Assembly: GCA_017601345.1 (NCBI GenBank)
Contig: JAFNIT010000013.1
Span: 1 to 33,108, forward strand
Source: Candidatus Brockarchaeota archaeon
GTDB taxonomy: Archaea; Thermoproteota; EX4484-205; JAAOZP01
DNA length: 33,108 bases
Direction: 5' to 3'
Positions 1-9,570 of this stretch are shown one piece after another; within the stretch, counting starts at the first letter, position 1; each line of letters starts with the position of its first letter. The position numbers and the translations under genes were made by a program. Below the pieces are notes generated by a model, which had not been told where the DNA came from, ran no database searches, and was given only the letters and a program-made list of their open reading frames with translations.

Positions 1-255
1 GCAGCAGGAGGAAGGACAGAAAAACCATTCCTCAAAGCAGGCACAAAGAGAAAACTGATGAGAAGCAGAGGAAGAAAATATCCAATCGTAAGAGGAGTAG
101 CAATGATAAGTGTTTATCACCCTCATGGTGGGGGGCGGCACCAGCATGTGGGTGGTTCTACGTCAGTTAGCCGTAATGCTCCACCTGGTGCTAAGGTTGG
201 TCTGATTGCTCCTAAGAAGACCGGTAGGAAGAAGGTTAGACAAGTATCTGGATAG
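1..255 (+). CDS. rpl2: 50S ribosomal protein uL2, C-terminal part (5' end outside the window)
   Basis: Frame 1 is open from base 1; translation contains the uL2 C-terminal signature ...[53 protein letters not shown]. Confidence 0.95.
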   Translation, partial: AAGGRTEKPFLKAGTKRKLMRSRGRKYPIVRGVAMISVYHPHGGGRHQHVGGSTSVSRNAPPGAKVGLIAPKKTGRKKVRQVSG

Positions 256-368
256 AGATTTAAAACATTAATTGTAAAAATCTCTCTGCTGATGGGTTAA
301 ATCTTCGGAAGGAGTTTTAAATATTTTTTCCATCCTCATCTTCTTTCCTTCAGGTTGTATGAGCCATG

Positions 369-991
369 TCATCCAGCAAAGCTTACGGGCCTATATCCGC
401 AAGTTGAAGCGACTTCTTCAGCTTTCTTGATAAATCCCATATCATCGTTTACAGGCTCTAAGCCAGCTTTAACTAAAATCTCGTTGATCACTCTCTTAAC
501 GATCTTATCAGGCATCACGGTATCTATACCTCCCATCATCCTCAAGTATTGGAATGTGATTAAGCCTACTCCTCCAATCCTTCCAATAGAGTCTTCTCTC
601 CAATTTTCGAGGCTTGCACTTCTCGCCAGGTTCTCAGAGCTGTCTTATCGTCTTTGCTTAGAGCCGTCAAGTAAGAGGCGATTTCCTTAGCGATACTCCA
701 CGACCTCCTATTTCTCCACACGCTTATTAATCCGCTTATATTGGCTTCAGCAAGCTCTCTAAGATTCCTTATCCTTCCACTCTCAACAAACTTTTTGTTA
801 AATTCCTCAACCCTAGGGACAATTGCCGTGAAATAGTTTAAGCCTGTTGAAGTGAAGGCTACGTCAACGACCATTAAGACAACGCTCCCTCCCCACCTCT
901 CTGTTCGTAAACATCTTTCACAATGCTCCTTTAAGCCTGAAACCTTCTGCATATAGTTGTCAACTATTTCTTTCAATATGTGGCGAAGCAT
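369..991 (-). pseudogene. Frameshifted gene; probable helix-hairpin-helix (HhH-GPD/EndoIII-like) protein of unknown substrate
   Basis: ORF 566..991(-) ends ...TALRTWREVQASK; another minus-strand frame continues NWREDSIGRIGGVGLITFQYLRMMGGIDTVMPDKIVKRVINEILVKAGLEPVNDDMGFIKKAEEVASTCGYRPVSFAG* to the stop at 369-371. Adding 1 nt (e.g. at the T-run 604-607) joins them into about 207 aa. IGRIGGVG...MPDKIV resembles an HhH plus a catalytic-Asp region. Confidence 0.6.
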
Positions 992-1161
992 TTGATTCTC
1001 ATCAATTAATTACGTTGTGTAATAACCCAACTTCCGGTTTGAATATTTATTATTTAGAACGCATCTCCGGCTATGTTTTTCCAGCTTTAGCTTATAAAAA
1101 GTATATCCTCCAGCTCAGCTTAAGGAAAGATTCTTATATCTGGCCTTCATACAAATGATGG

Positions 1162-1572
1162 ATGTCCACGGTTCCCATGTATAGGGGTAAGACGCTTGAG
1201 GAGTTGAATAGTCTTTCGATGAACGAGCTGATAAGGCTCCTCCCAGCCCGTATTAGGAGGACCCTGAAAAGAGGCTTACACCCTGAGAACAGAAAGCTTC
1301 TGGAGAATATTAGAAAGGTCAAGGCTGAGATGGCTAAGACAGGGACTCAGACGAGGAGGATAAGGACTCACAGGAGGGATATGCCGATACTTCCCGAAAT
1401 GGTAGGTTTAACGATAGAAGTTCACAACGGTAAGGACTTCATACCGGTTGAAATAACACTCGACAAAGTCGGACACTACCTCGGCGAGTTTGCGATAACG
1501 AATAAGAGGGTTATTCACGGTAAGCCTGGTGTAGGTGCTAGCAAATCGTCTACTTACGTGCCGTTGAAATAG
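1162..1572 (+). CDS. rps19: 30S ribosomal protein uS19
   Basis: 136 aa; [34 protein letters not shown]...[33 protein letters not shown] is uS19. Confidence 0.96.
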   Translation: MSTVPMYRGKTLEELNSLSMNELIRLLPARIRRTLKRGLHPENRKLLENIRKVKAEMAKTGTQTRRIRTHRRDMPILPEMVGLTIEVHNGKDFIPVEITLDKVGHYLGEFAITNKRVIHGKPGVGASKSSTYVPLK

Positions 1573-1602
1573 GAAAAATAGAAAAAGGTTTTTAACAGAG
1601 TA

Positions 1603-1824
1603 CTACTTACCGGTTTCCTTCCACACGTAGGTTATCCTGTCATCGATAACCAGGTATTCTCCACTCTCCTTAACGGAGAGCATCGGCTTCTTCAGTATTG
1701 TGGCGACCTTTCTCAACCCTTCTAGCGACTTAATATGTGCGACGTAACCGTCCGGGGTTCTCTCGAGCTTGTCGACGTTAACAGCCCTACGTATACTGGG
1801 CTCAGCCTCAACTTCCTTACTCAT
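1603..1824 (-). CDS. Small uncharacterised protein (73 aa) encoded antisense between uS19 and uL22
   Basis: ATG-initiated ORF filling the gap between uS19 and uL22; TATA-like cttaaatt about 30 nt upstream on the minus strand; no family recognised. Confidence 0.6.
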   Translation of the reverse strand: MSKEVEAEPSIRRAVNVDKLERTPDGYVAHIKSLEGLRKVATILKKPMLSVKESGEYLVIDDRITYVWKETGK

Positions 1825-1932
1825 TTTTCATCGCTGAGACTCTTGTCCGTGGAGAATTTAAGCCTTCCTTATAGGGTGACAAAATATTTAATAATTAGCG
1901 TCTATTTCTGTCTCGCTCCCGCGAGCTAACCG

Positions 1933-2409
1933 GTGGCGAATTTGCCAAGCTTCAAGTATAGTCTGATGGAGGCGGATAAGTCGCGTTCGGCTAAGGCCAG
2001 TCTCAGAGAAGTTAGAATATCCCCCAAGCACGCGGTAGAAGTAGCTAGGTTCATTAAGGGGCTTAGAATCCCAGAGGCTCGTGATAGGCTTGAGGCTGTG
2101 GTGAGAATGGAGATGCCTGTCCCATTCCGGAGGCATAGGAAAAAGGTTCCTCACAGAAGGGGAATTGAAGGGTTCGACTCCGGAAGGTACCCAGTTAAGA
2201 CTGCCCGTTTCTTCCTTAAGCTAATATCCCAGCTCGAGGCCAATGCAGAGTACAAGGGTCTTTCTCCAGATAGGATGAGGATAATAGGGGTTGTTGTTCA
2301 CAGGGGTAGGAAGTTAAAAAGATACATGCCCAGGGCCTTCGGCAGGGCCACGCCCAGGTTTGAAACGCTTACGCATGTAGAGGCCCTGGCTGTTGAGGAG
2401 GCTGGTTGA
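1933..2409 (+). CDS. rpl22: 50S ribosomal protein uL22
   Basis: GTG start; SAKASLREVRISPKHAVEVARFIKGLRIPEARDRLEAV...FRRHRKKVPHRRG is archaeal uL22. Confidence 0.95.
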   Translation: MANLPSFKYSLMEADKSRSAKASLREVRISPKHAVEVARFIKGLRIPEARDRLEAVVRMEMPVPFRRHRKKVPHRRGIEGFDSGRYPVKTARFFLKLISQLEANAEYKGLSPDRMRIIGVVVHRGRKLKRYMPRAFGRATPRFETLTHVEALAVEEAG

Positions 2410-2410
2410 A

Positions 2411-3061
2411 TTGTCCAGCAGGAGGAAGCTAATATTTTACAAGAGGGTTCTCAATATGGGTAAGCTGCTGCAGCAGATTGACGATTTTCTGAAAGAGTAT
2501 TTAAAGGACGGAGGATATATGGGCTGTAAGGTTCTGAATGTTCCAATGGGTCTTGTAGTAACTATATATACGAGTAAGCCTGGGCTTGTCATAGGTCCAG
2601 ACGGAAGGAGAATTAGGGAGCTTCAAGACATTCTCAAGGAGAAGTTCAACCTTGAGAACCCACAGGTAAACGTAGCTGAGGTTGAGAATCCTGATTTAGA
2701 GCCGCAGCTTGTCGCCCAAATGATATGCAGGGCTCTTGAGAAGGGTGTCAAATACCGTAGGGCGGCTAGGGTTGCTTTACGCAGGGTTGCTGCCGCGGGT
2801 GCAATAGGCTGCGAGATAAGGATAGCTGGTAAGCTTACCACGGATAGGGCTAGATTCGAGAAGTTCAGCTACGGCTACATGCCTGCAGCCGGAGACCCTG
2901 CGATTAAGTATGTCAAGGTAGGTAAGGCAAGTGTTCTATTGCCGCAGGGAATTATGGGTGTCAAGGTAAAGATATTGAAAGAGGCTGTCTTCCCAGATCA
3001 GGTGCAACTGGTCGGAGCCCAGCAGGAGAGTGTTGAAGTTGGCAAGGCTGAAAGCAAGTGA
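2411..3061 (+). CDS. rps3: 30S ribosomal protein uS3
   Basis: KH domain TSKPGLVIGPDGRRIRELQDILKEKF; likely TTG start at 2411, directly after the uL22 stop. Confidence 0.95.
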   Translation: MSSRRKLIFYKRVLNMGKLLQQIDDFLKEYLKDGGYMGCKVLNVPMGLVVTIYTSKPGLVIGPDGRRIRELQDILKEKFNLENPQVNVAEVENPDLEPQLVAQMICRALEKGVKYRRAARVALRRVAAAGAIGCEIRIAGKLTTDRARFEKFSYGYMPAAGDPAIKYVKVGKASVLLPQGIMGVKVKILKEAVFPDQVQLVGAQQESVEVGKAESK

Positions 3062-3239
3062 GATAAGGGGTATGAGCAGAGAGGAGAGGCTTAAGAAGCT
3101 CCAAGAGTTACGTAACGAGCTAATGGTCGCGAGGATGAGGGCTGCATCAGGGCTTGAGGAAAACACTAAGGCTATCAGGGAGTTGAAACGCGCCATAGCT
3201 AGAATACTAACTGTGGAGAAGGAGGAGGAAAGGAAATGA
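3030..3239 (+). CDS. rpl29: 50S ribosomal protein uL29
   Basis: KASEIRGMSREERLKKLQELRNELMVARMRAASG...RELKRAIARILTV is uL29. Confidence 0.94.
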   Translation: MLKLARLKASEIRGMSREERLKKLQELRNELMVARMRAASGLEENTKAIRELKRAIARILTVEKEEERK

Positions 3240-3505
3240 GGGCGCCGAGCAATCTTGCATACCATGAGCTAATAGGGCTTCCCGTAAAGGTTCTAAACGA
3301 AGATGGGGGTCTACCAATTCTCTTAGGGAAAGTCGTCTGGGAGACTAAGAATACTCTTGTTATAGTTTCTGAGAAGGGACGGCGCCTCATTATTCCAAAG
3401 CAGCACAAGGTTTTCGTCTTTAAGCTTGGCGATAAAGAGGTCACGCTTAGAGGAGAATCCATAGCGTTCAGGCCCGAGGACAGGACAGGGAGGATGGACC
3501 CTTGA
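3236..3505 (+). CDS. rnp1: Ribonuclease P protein component 1 (Rpp29/Pop4)
   Basis: YHELIGLPVKVLNE...LLGKVVWETKNTLVIVSEKGRRLIIPKQHKVFVFKLGD...GESIAFRPEDR; canonical position between uL29 and uS17. Confidence 0.93.
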   Translation: MRAPSNLAYHELIGLPVKVLNEDGGLPILLGKVVWETKNTLVIVSEKGRRLIIPKQHKVFVFKLGDKEVTLRGESIAFRPEDRTGRMDP

Positions 3506-3825
3506 GCTTCCTTAAAGGCCTCGGATTAAAACCTCCGGAGAACAAGTGTGAAGATAAGAAATGTCCTTTCCATGGGAATGTTAGGGTTAGGGGAAGCATA
3601 TTCGAGGGCATCGTGGTTTCTGATAAGATGAAGAACACGGTAGTAGTCATGAGGGAATACCTCCATTACGTTCCAAAGTACAAGCGTTACATGAGGAAGA
3701 GAAGCAGAATCCCGTCCCATAATCCTCCCTGCATTGCCGCTAGGACAGGAGATAGAGTTATAATAGGGGAGACGAGGCCATTAAGCAAGACTGTTCACTT
3801 CGTAGTGCTGGGAAAGGTGGTCTAG
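3502..3825 (+). CDS. rps17: 30S ribosomal protein uS17
   Basis: CPFHGNVRVRGSIFEGIVVSDKMKNTVVVMREYLHYVPKYKRYMRKRSRIPSHNPPC. Confidence 0.95.
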   Translation: MSFLKGLGLKPPENKCEDKKCPFHGNVRVRGSIFEGIVVSDKMKNTVVVMREYLHYVPKYKRYMRKRSRIPSHNPPCIAARTGDRVIIGETRPLSKTVHFVVLGKVV

Positions 3826-3826
3826 G

Positions 3827-4264
3827 ATGGCAATGAAGAAATCGAGGGCTGTTTCCGCTAAGGGCATTTTAGAGTATAGGTTGCACGGCTCCCGGGGGCT
3901 GCCTGTCGGTGCTAACTTAGTGTGTGCAGACAATTCCGGGGCGAGGGTTCTCAGAATAGTACAAGTGTATAGGACTGGTAGCCGGCTGAGGCGCAGACCC
4001 TCTGCGAAAGTAGGCGACTTAGTTACTGTTGCAGTTAAGAAGGGTACGCCTGACCTTAAGAACAAGCTTATGAAGGCGATAATAATAAGGCAGCGTTATC
4101 CTGTTAGGAGGAGAGATGGGCTTAGAGTCGTTTTCGAAGACAACGCTGCTGTTCTCGTAACCCCTGAGGGTGATATTAAGGGCACTGAGATCAAAGGCCC
4201 CGTGGCTAAAGAAGCTGTTGACCTTTGGCCTAAGCTTTCTGCGCTTGCCTCAATGGTGGTGTGA
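3827..4264 (+). CDS. rpl14: 50S ribosomal protein uL14
   Basis: GANLVCADNSGARVLRIVQV...PRRDGLRVVFEDNAAVLVTPEGDIKGTEIKGPVAKEAVDLWPKLSALAS. Confidence 0.96.
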   Translation: MAMKKSRAVSAKGILEYRLHGSRGLPVGANLVCADNSGARVLRIVQVYRTGSRLRRRPSAKVGDLVTVAVKKGTPDLKNKLMKAIIIRQRYPVRRRDGLRVVFEDNAAVLVTPEGDIKGTEIKGPVAKEAVDLWPKLSALASMVV

Positions 4265-4617
4265 AAAACATGAACGAGAGACACTTAGCCTACAAGTCCT
4301 CCTCCGTCCACCTTAGTCGTGAGCTTAGGGCAAAGTACGGTTTCAGGAGCCTGCCGATTAGGGCCGGAGACAGAGTCCTCATAATAAGGGGGGACTATAA
4401 GGGTGTTGAGGGTGATGTAAGTAGGGTTGATAGGAATAGGGGGCGTGTCTACATTTCCGGCGTCTATAGGGAGAATGCCCGTGGGGAGCAAAGACTAGTG
4501 CCGATACCCTTGAGCTCCATCATACTTGTTAAAATCGACGAGAAGGATAGGTGGAGACAACGTATCATAGGGAGGAAGCGTAAGCCTGCTACGGAGGTTT
4601 CTGAAAGTGGCGCGTAA
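4261..4617 (+). CDS. rpl24: 50S ribosomal protein uL24
   Basis: KYGFRSLPIRAGDRVLIIRGDYKGVEGDVSRVDRNRGRVYISGV (KOW domain). Confidence 0.95.
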   Translation: MKNMNERHLAYKSSSVHLSRELRAKYGFRSLPIRAGDRVLIIRGDYKGVEGDVSRVDRNRGRVYISGVYRENARGEQRLVPIPLSSIILVKIDEKDRWRQRIIGRKRKPATEVSESGA

Positions 4618-5326
4618 AGGAGGGTCGAAGAGCCTCAAGAGGTATGCTGCTCCCACTCCCATGCAGGTAGTTAGCGTCAAGGAGAAGAAGTTTATCACTA
4701 GGCCTGAGCCAGGTCCCCATCGGCTTAAGCTTTCACTACCGCTGCAGGTTGTGGTAAGGGACCTTTTGAAAATAGCTGAGACGGGGAGGGAAGCGAGGAA
4801 TATTATAAAACGCTCTTTGATTCTTGTAGATGGGGTGGTCAGAACATCGCATAAATTTCCTGTTGGTTTAATGGATGTTGTAAGCATTAGGGAGCTTGAC
4901 AAGCATTACCGGATGCTCGTTGACAGCAAGGGTAGGCTGACACCGGTTGAATCCTCCATTGAGGAATCGTCAATGAAGATATGTAGGATAAATAAGAAAT
5001 ACCTTTACCGCGGGAAGATAATGCTTGCCACCGAGGATGGTAGGACTTTTGAAACCTACGATAATTCTCTTAACGTGGGCGGTTCGCTTCTTGTGAAGAT
5101 CCCTGAGGGTACTGTGGTAGATAAGGCTCCGCTTGCACAGGGTTATGTTGCATATGTGTTCTCAGGTAAGCATGCTGGCAGCATCGGTGTTGTGAAATCA
5201 ATCTCCGAATCAAGCCTGCTTCGCGACAGTACTGTTAAAATTGCCATTAACAGTAGGGAGGTAAACACAATTAGAGACTATGTTATGGTAGTCGGGAGGG
5301 AGAAGCCTTGGCTGAGGCTGTTTTAG
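4607..5326 (+). CDS. rps4e: 30S ribosomal protein eS4
   Basis: GTG start; SLKRYAAPTPM...TRPEPGPHRLKLSLPLQVVVRDLLKIAETGREARNIIKRSLILVDGVVRT. Confidence 0.95.
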   Translation: MARKGGSKSLKRYAAPTPMQVVSVKEKKFITRPEPGPHRLKLSLPLQVVVRDLLKIAETGREARNIIKRSLILVDGVVRTSHKFPVGLMDVVSIRELDKHYRMLVDSKGRLTPVESSIEESSMKICRINKKYLYRGKIMLATEDGRTFETYDNSLNVGGSLLVKIPEGTVVDKAPLAQGYVAYVFSGKHAGSIGVVKSISESSLLRDSTVKIAINSREVNTIRDYVMVVGREKPWLRLF

Positions 5327-5850
5327 AAAGGAGAGAAGAAGGGCATGAGAATCCTATGAGGAGTATTAAGATAGAGAAGGTTGTGGTGAACATATGCCCA
5401 GGTAAGCCAGGTGACCAATTGGAGAAAGCTAAGCAAGTTTTAACCCTTTTGACAGGTATGAAGCCTGCTGAGAGGAGAGCTAGGAAGACCATAAAGGAAT
5501 TCGGAGTCAGAAGACGTGAGGCAATTGCTGCTATCGTTACGCTCAGAGGCAGGAAGGCTGAAGAGTTTCTTTCAAAGGCTTTCAGCGCTATAGGCAGGAG
5601 GATAAAGGCATCAAGCTTCCAAGACGGGGTTTTCAGCTTTGGCGTTAGAGAACATATCCAATTCCCCGGGGTCAAATATGATCCTAAGACAGGCGTCTTC
5701 GGAATGGACGTTTGCGTTAAACTATGTAGGCCCGGTTTCCGCGTCATGTACAGAAGGCGTCGCAGGAGTAAGGTTGGTGCATTTCACAGGATTACAAGGG
5801 AGGAAGCAATAAGCTTCATAAAGGAAAATTTCGGGGTGGAGGTTGTTTAA
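5308..5850 (+). CDS. rpl5: 50S ribosomal protein uL5
   Basis: [48 protein letters not shown]...[20 protein letters not shown]. Confidence 0.95.
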   Translation: MAEAVLERREEGHENPMRSIKIEKVVVNICPGKPGDQLEKAKQVLTLLTGMKPAERRARKTIKEFGVRRREAIAAIVTLRGRKAEEFLSKAFSAIGRRIKASSFQDGVFSFGVREHIQFPGVKYDPKTGVFGMDVCVKLCRPGFRVMYRRRRRSKVGAFHRITREEAISFIKENFGVEVV

Positions 5851-5851
5851 C

Positions 5852-6013
5852 ATGGTTCGTCAAAAACCCAAGAAAAGGACGTTCGGAAAAGGTGCGAGGC
5901 CTTGTATCAGGTGCGGTTCATACGGTCCCATAATAAGACAATACGGTTTGAACTATTGTAGGCACTGTTTTAGAGAAATCGCCCCGATGCTAGGGTTCAA
6001 AAAGTATAACTGA
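5852..6013 (+). CDS. rps14: 30S ribosomal protein uS14, zinc-binding form (53 aa)
   Basis: Missing from the ORF track because it is short; translated by hand: [53 protein letters not shown]. Confidence 0.95.
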   Translation: MVRQKPKKRTFGKGARPCIRCGSYGPIIRQYGLNYCRHCFREIAPMLGFKKYN

Positions 6014-6024
6014 GGTGTGCGGCA

Positions 6025-6417
6025 TTGACTCTCAACGACCCTCTTGCAAATGCGCTGTCGACGCTTCAAAACTCAGACCTTAGGAGGAAAAAGGAATGCA
6101 TAATCTCCCCTGCTTCTAATCTTATAGGACATGTTCTTAAGATACTGCAACAATCTGGATACATAGGAGAATTCGAATTCATTGACGATGGTAAAGCGGG
6201 CTTCTTCAGGGTGCAGCTGATAGGGAGGATAAACAAATGTAGGGCTATTAAACCGAGGTTTCCAACGTCTTATCGAGATATTGAGAAGTTTGAGAAAATG
6301 TTCCTCCCGGCTTACAAGGTTGGATTATTAATCATATCATCCCCCGAGGGTTTGATGACGCATATAGAAGCCAAGAGTAGAAAGATTGGAGGAAGGCTGA
6401 TTGCATATGTCTACTAG
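6025..6417 (+). CDS. rps8: 30S ribosomal protein uS8
   Basis: TTG start; [69 protein letters not shown]. Confidence 0.95.
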   Translation: MTLNDPLANALSTLQNSDLRRKKECIISPASNLIGHVLKILQQSGYIGEFEFIDDGKAGFFRVQLIGRINKCRAIKPRFPTSYRDIEKFEKMFLPAYKVGLLIISSPEGLMTHIEAKSRKIGGRLIAYVY

Positions 6418-6979
6418 CGTTATGAATGCTGTTTATGCTGAGAGTGTTGAAGCTATTGAGGGAGTTAGAATGAGCCTTAATGATTCCACTGTAATCGTAG
6501 AAGGACCCCTTGGAAAGTTGTCTAAGGATTTTTCTCATACCGGCTTAAGGCTGATGCTTGATGGAAGTACGCTCAGAATAATATGCACGAAGAAGGGTAA
6601 GAAGTTTAAAGCTCTAGTTGGAACAATTGCTAAGCTTGTCAGAAACATGATGGAAGGAGTACTCTACGGCTACATGGTCAAGCTTAAAATAGTATACTCT
6701 CATTTCCCTGTGACAGTGAAATACGATAAGTCCAGCAACGTTGTCTCTATACACAATTTCTTGGGTGAGAAATCACCCCGATGCTTTAAGGTCCCTTTCA
6801 AAAATATAGACATTAGTGTTTCCGGGCAAGACATAATTGTCACAGGCTTAGATAAGAACGAAGTAACTCAAGTCGCTGCGATGTTCGAGCTGGCTACGAA
6901 GATTAAGGATAAGGATCCGAGGATCTACATAGATGGTATATATGTCGTTGAAAAAAGGTTCTGGAGGCGAGAGGGTTGA
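6401..6979 (+). CDS. rpl6: 50S ribosomal protein uL6
   Basis: [14 protein letters not shown]...[36 protein letters not shown]...[14 protein letters not shown]. Confidence 0.95.
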   Translation: MHMSTSVMNAVYAESVEAIEGVRMSLNDSTVIVEGPLGKLSKDFSHTGLRLMLDGSTLRIICTKKGKKFKALVGTIAKLVRNMMEGVLYGYMVKLKIVYSHFPVTVKYDKSSNVVSIHNFLGEKSPRCFKVPFKNIDISVSGQDIIVTGLDKNEVTQVAAMFELATKIKDKDPRIYIDGIYVVEKRFWRREG

Positions 6980-7386
6980 ACACCCAGGCTAAGAGGCTTG
7001 TTGCATTGAGGAGAAGACGCAAGAAAACTAAGCCGGAGTTCGTAAGACAGGAGAGTTGGAGGTATGTCAGGCTGGACGAGAGCTGGCGTAAACCCAGGGG
7101 TAAGGACAGTAAGATGAGGCTCAGGTTTAAAGGATGGCCTAAAATAGTCAAAGTAGGATACGGCTCCCCAAGGAAGACTAGGGGGCTACATCCCTCAGGC
7201 CTTAAGCCTATTCTAATCTCGTCCAGACGCGACCTTGAAGAAGCAGGCTCTCCTGAGGGGAAGATACTTGTTTTCTCTTCGAAACTGGGTAGGAGGCTCA
7301 GAGAGGCTTTTGCGAAAGAAGCATTGTCGAAAGGCTTCGCCATAGCTAACTATGAGGCTAAGATTGTTAAGACGGAGGGGGCTTAG
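6976..7386 (+). CDS. rpl32e: 50S ribosomal protein eL32
   Basis: FVRQESWRYVRLDESWRKPRGKDSKMRLRFKGWPKIVKVGYGSPRKTRGLHPSGLKPILISSRRDLE. Confidence 0.95.
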   Translation: MNTQAKRLVALRRRRKKTKPEFVRQESWRYVRLDESWRKPRGKDSKMRLRFKGWPKIVKVGYGSPRKTRGLHPSGLKPILISSRRDLEEAGSPEGKILVFSSKLGRRLREAFAKEALSKGFAIANYEAKIVKTEGA

Positions 7387-7823
7387 TGAAGTTGGGTGTT
7401 AAAACAGTCAAGAGGCTCGCTGCTGACATTCTCAAAGTCGGCGAGTCGAGGATATGGATAGACCCTCAGAGGCTTGAAGAAGTGGAGAACGCTGTCACAA
7501 GGGCTGATGTAAGGAGGCTTATTAAAAGCGGCATTATTAAGAAGAGGCCTGCCTCTACTCCGAGCAGAGGAAGGTTTAGGGCTAGGAGCAGTAGGAGGGG
7601 CCCAGGCAGCAAGAAGGGAGCGAAGGGAGCTAGGATATCGGTTACGTGGGTTGAGAAAGTTAGGGCACAGAGGAGGCTTCTCAAAGAACTACGTAGCAGT
7701 AAGGTTATCTCTAGTAAAGTGTACAGAAGGCTATACTTAATGGTTAAGGGAGGCGCGTTTGCAAGCAAAAGGGCATTAATGAACTATGTTCTTTCACTAA
7801 AAGAAAGAGGTGAAGCTGTTTAA
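7386..7823 (+). CDS. rpl19e: 50S ribosomal protein eL19
   Basis: VKRLAADILKVGESRIWIDPQRLEEVENAVTRADVRRLIKSGIIKKRPASTPSRGRFR. Confidence 0.95.
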   Translation: MKLGVKTVKRLAADILKVGESRIWIDPQRLEEVENAVTRADVRRLIKSGIIKKRPASTPSRGRFRARSSRRGPGSKKGAKGARISVTWVEKVRAQRRLLKELRSSKVISSKVYRRLYLMVKGGAFASKRALMNYVLSLKERGEAV

Positions 7824-8398
7824 TGGCGAAGTCAGCATCCTACAAGGTTAAGTTCAGAAGGCGCCGTGAGGGCCTTACAGACTACTACCTCAGGACTAAG
7901 CTCCTTAGATCAAGCCTGCCCAGGGTTGTCGTAAGGATTTCCAATAAGCATATCAGGGTATTAATAGTCTCAAGCAAGCCCATTGGAGACATGGTTTTGG
8001 CATCGGCCTTCTCTCAAGAGCTTAGGAAATTCGGTTGGCCCTTCAGTTTCAACAATACTCCTGCTGCATACTTGACAGCCTACCTTGCAGGCCTAAGGTG
8101 TTTGATGAAGGATGTTTCCGAAGGTATTCTCGACGTCGGTTTACACAAGCCTGTTAAGGGCGGTAGGATATACGCTGTCTGCAGAGGTCTATTGGATACA
8201 GGTTTCAAAATCAAGGTTGACGAGTCGATGCTTCCCGAGGAAGGTAGAATAGTCGGTGAGCATATAGTCAACTATTTCAAGGCTTCTGCAGACAGGAGAT
8301 TCTCTAGGTACGTGAGTGAAGGTTTGAATGTTGAGGCCATGCCCAGGATATTCGAGGAGGTTAAGAACAGGATAAAGGAGGCTGTTAAACATGGCTGA
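7823..8398 (+). CDS. rpl18: 50S ribosomal protein uL18
   Basis: YKVKFRRRREGLTDYYLRTKLLRSSLPRVVVRISNKHIRVLIVSSKPIGDMVLASAFSQEL. Confidence 0.95.
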   Translation: MAKSASYKVKFRRRREGLTDYYLRTKLLRSSLPRVVVRISNKHIRVLIVSSKPIGDMVLASAFSQELRKFGWPFSFNNTPAAYLTAYLAGLRCLMKDVSEGILDVGLHKPVKGGRIYAVCRGLLDTGFKIKVDESMLPEEGRIVGEHIVNYFKASADRRFSRYVSEGLNVEAMPRIFEEVKNRIKEAVKHG

Positions 8399-9050
8399 GG
8401 ACGAGTCTGAAGAACCTGAGGAAGTGATCGAAAAAGTCACTGTAGAGACTCCGCTTATCAGGATGATAAAAGAGGGGAGAGTCTCTACACTGGAAGAAGT
8501 TTTCAGCATGGGTCTTAAGATCAGGGAGCCCGAGGCAATCGACCTCCTGCTCCGTAAGATAAGGGAGGAGGTTATATCAGTCAGCCCAGTCCAGAAACAG
8601 AGTGACGCGGGGGAGAAGACTCGTTTCAGAGCACTCGTCGTAGTAGGTGATGAAGATGGGCATGTTGGAATAGGGTCTGCAAAGGCCAAGCAGGTTAGGG
8701 ATGCGATAGAGAAGGCCGCGAGGAGAGCTAGGCTCAACATGATTCCTGTTCCTCGAGGATGCGGCTCATGGGAATGCAAATGTGGCGAGCCTCATTCTCT
8801 TCCTGCGAAAACCTCTGGGAAAACAGGCAGCGTGACCGTCATGCTCTATCCTGGTCCCAAGGGTCTCGGCTTGGTCGTCGGGGATGCAATTAAGCCGCTC
8901 TTAAGGCTTGCGGGGATTCGGGATGCATGGTCTAAGACGAAAGGATCGACTTCAACAAGCCACTCATTTATCGCAGCAACGTACTCTGCCTTGAAAAAAC
9001 TTTTCATAACAAGCTTCTTGACAACGGAGGCCAGTAGAGTTGGGTCCTAA
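8391..9050 (+). CDS. rps5: 30S ribosomal protein uS5
   Basis: KTRFRALVVVGDEDGHVGIGSAKAKQVRDAIEKAARRARLNMIPVPRGCGSWECKCGEPHSLPAKTSGKTGSVTVMLYPGPKGLGLV. Confidence 0.96.
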   Translation: MAEDESEEPEEVIEKVTVETPLIRMIKEGRVSTLEEVFSMGLKIREPEAIDLLLRKIREEVISVSPVQKQSDAGEKTRFRALVVVGDEDGHVGIGSAKAKQVRDAIEKAARRARLNMIPVPRGCGSWECKCGEPHSLPAKTSGKTGSVTVMLYPGPKGLGLVVGDAIKPLLRLAGIRDAWSKTKGSTSTSHSFIAATYSALKKLFITSFLTTEASRVGS

Positions 9051-9528
9051 AGAGGATTCTCCATTAATAGCCGTGGTGAGAGTCAGAGGTACGGTAAATG
9101 TAACGAGGGATGTGGCAACTACCTTAAGCAAGCTTAGGCTCTTAAGGGTTAACTCATCCACGCTCGTTAGACTAACCCCCTCGATAGAGGGGATGCTGCA
9201 AAAGGCTAAGGATTACCTGATGTGGGGTAGGATAGACAAGAATACACTTCGACTACTATTGTTGAAAAGAGGTAGGCTGCCTGGAAACAAGCGTTTAAGT
9301 GATGAGAATCTATTAAGGTACACGCGCTACAAGTCTCTAGACGAGCTTGTTGAAGCAGTATGGGTAAGCGATTCTCCAAGCCAGGCACTTAAGCCAGTTA
9401 AACCCGTCTTCAGGCTAACTCCCCCGAAAGGAGGGTTTAAAAAGAGCGTTAAGAAACCCGTTAAGAAAGGCGGGATACTTGGAGACTGGGGTGAAAGAAT
9501 AAACAGTATTTTGAAAAGAATGGTATAA
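9040..9528 (+). CDS. rpl30: 50S ribosomal protein uL30
   Basis: LIAVVRVRGTVNVTRDVATTLSKLRLLRVNSSTLVRLTPSIEGMLQKAKDYLMWGRI. Confidence 0.93.
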   Translation: MGPKEDSPLIAVVRVRGTVNVTRDVATTLSKLRLLRVNSSTLVRLTPSIEGMLQKAKDYLMWGRIDKNTLRLLLLKRGRLPGNKRLSDENLLRYTRYKSLDELVEAVWVSDSPSQALKPVKPVFRLTPPKGGFKKSVKKPVKKGGILGDWGERINSILKRMV

Positions 9529-9536
9529 TGCAGAAC

Positions 9537-9548
9537 GTTTAAAAACTC
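9537..9548 (+). promoter_or_regulatory. TATA-like promoter for uL15 (GTTTAAAAACTC)
   Basis: AT-rich TATA-like box about 25-30 nt before the TTG start at 9571; the core TTAAAAACTC recurs at 13991 and 20381. Confidence 0.5.
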
Positions 9549-9570
9549 CAATCCCTGCACGTTTCGAGGA

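Noticed and set aside
604-607. Intron in the frameshifted minus-strand gene
   Set aside because: The frames join with a 1-nt change at a homopolymer; no extra inserted segment or bulge-helix structure is needed.
355-690. 111-aa plus-strand ORF
   Set aside because: It lies antisense over the frameshifted HhH-like gene and has no recognisable domain; likely shadow ORF.
2623-2841. Antisense ORFs over ribosomal protein genes (e.g. 2623..2841, 4495..4902, 5283..5747, 8189..8779, 15777..16478)
   Set aside because: All are fully or mostly overlaid by strongly supported conserved genes on the other strand; shadow ORFs.
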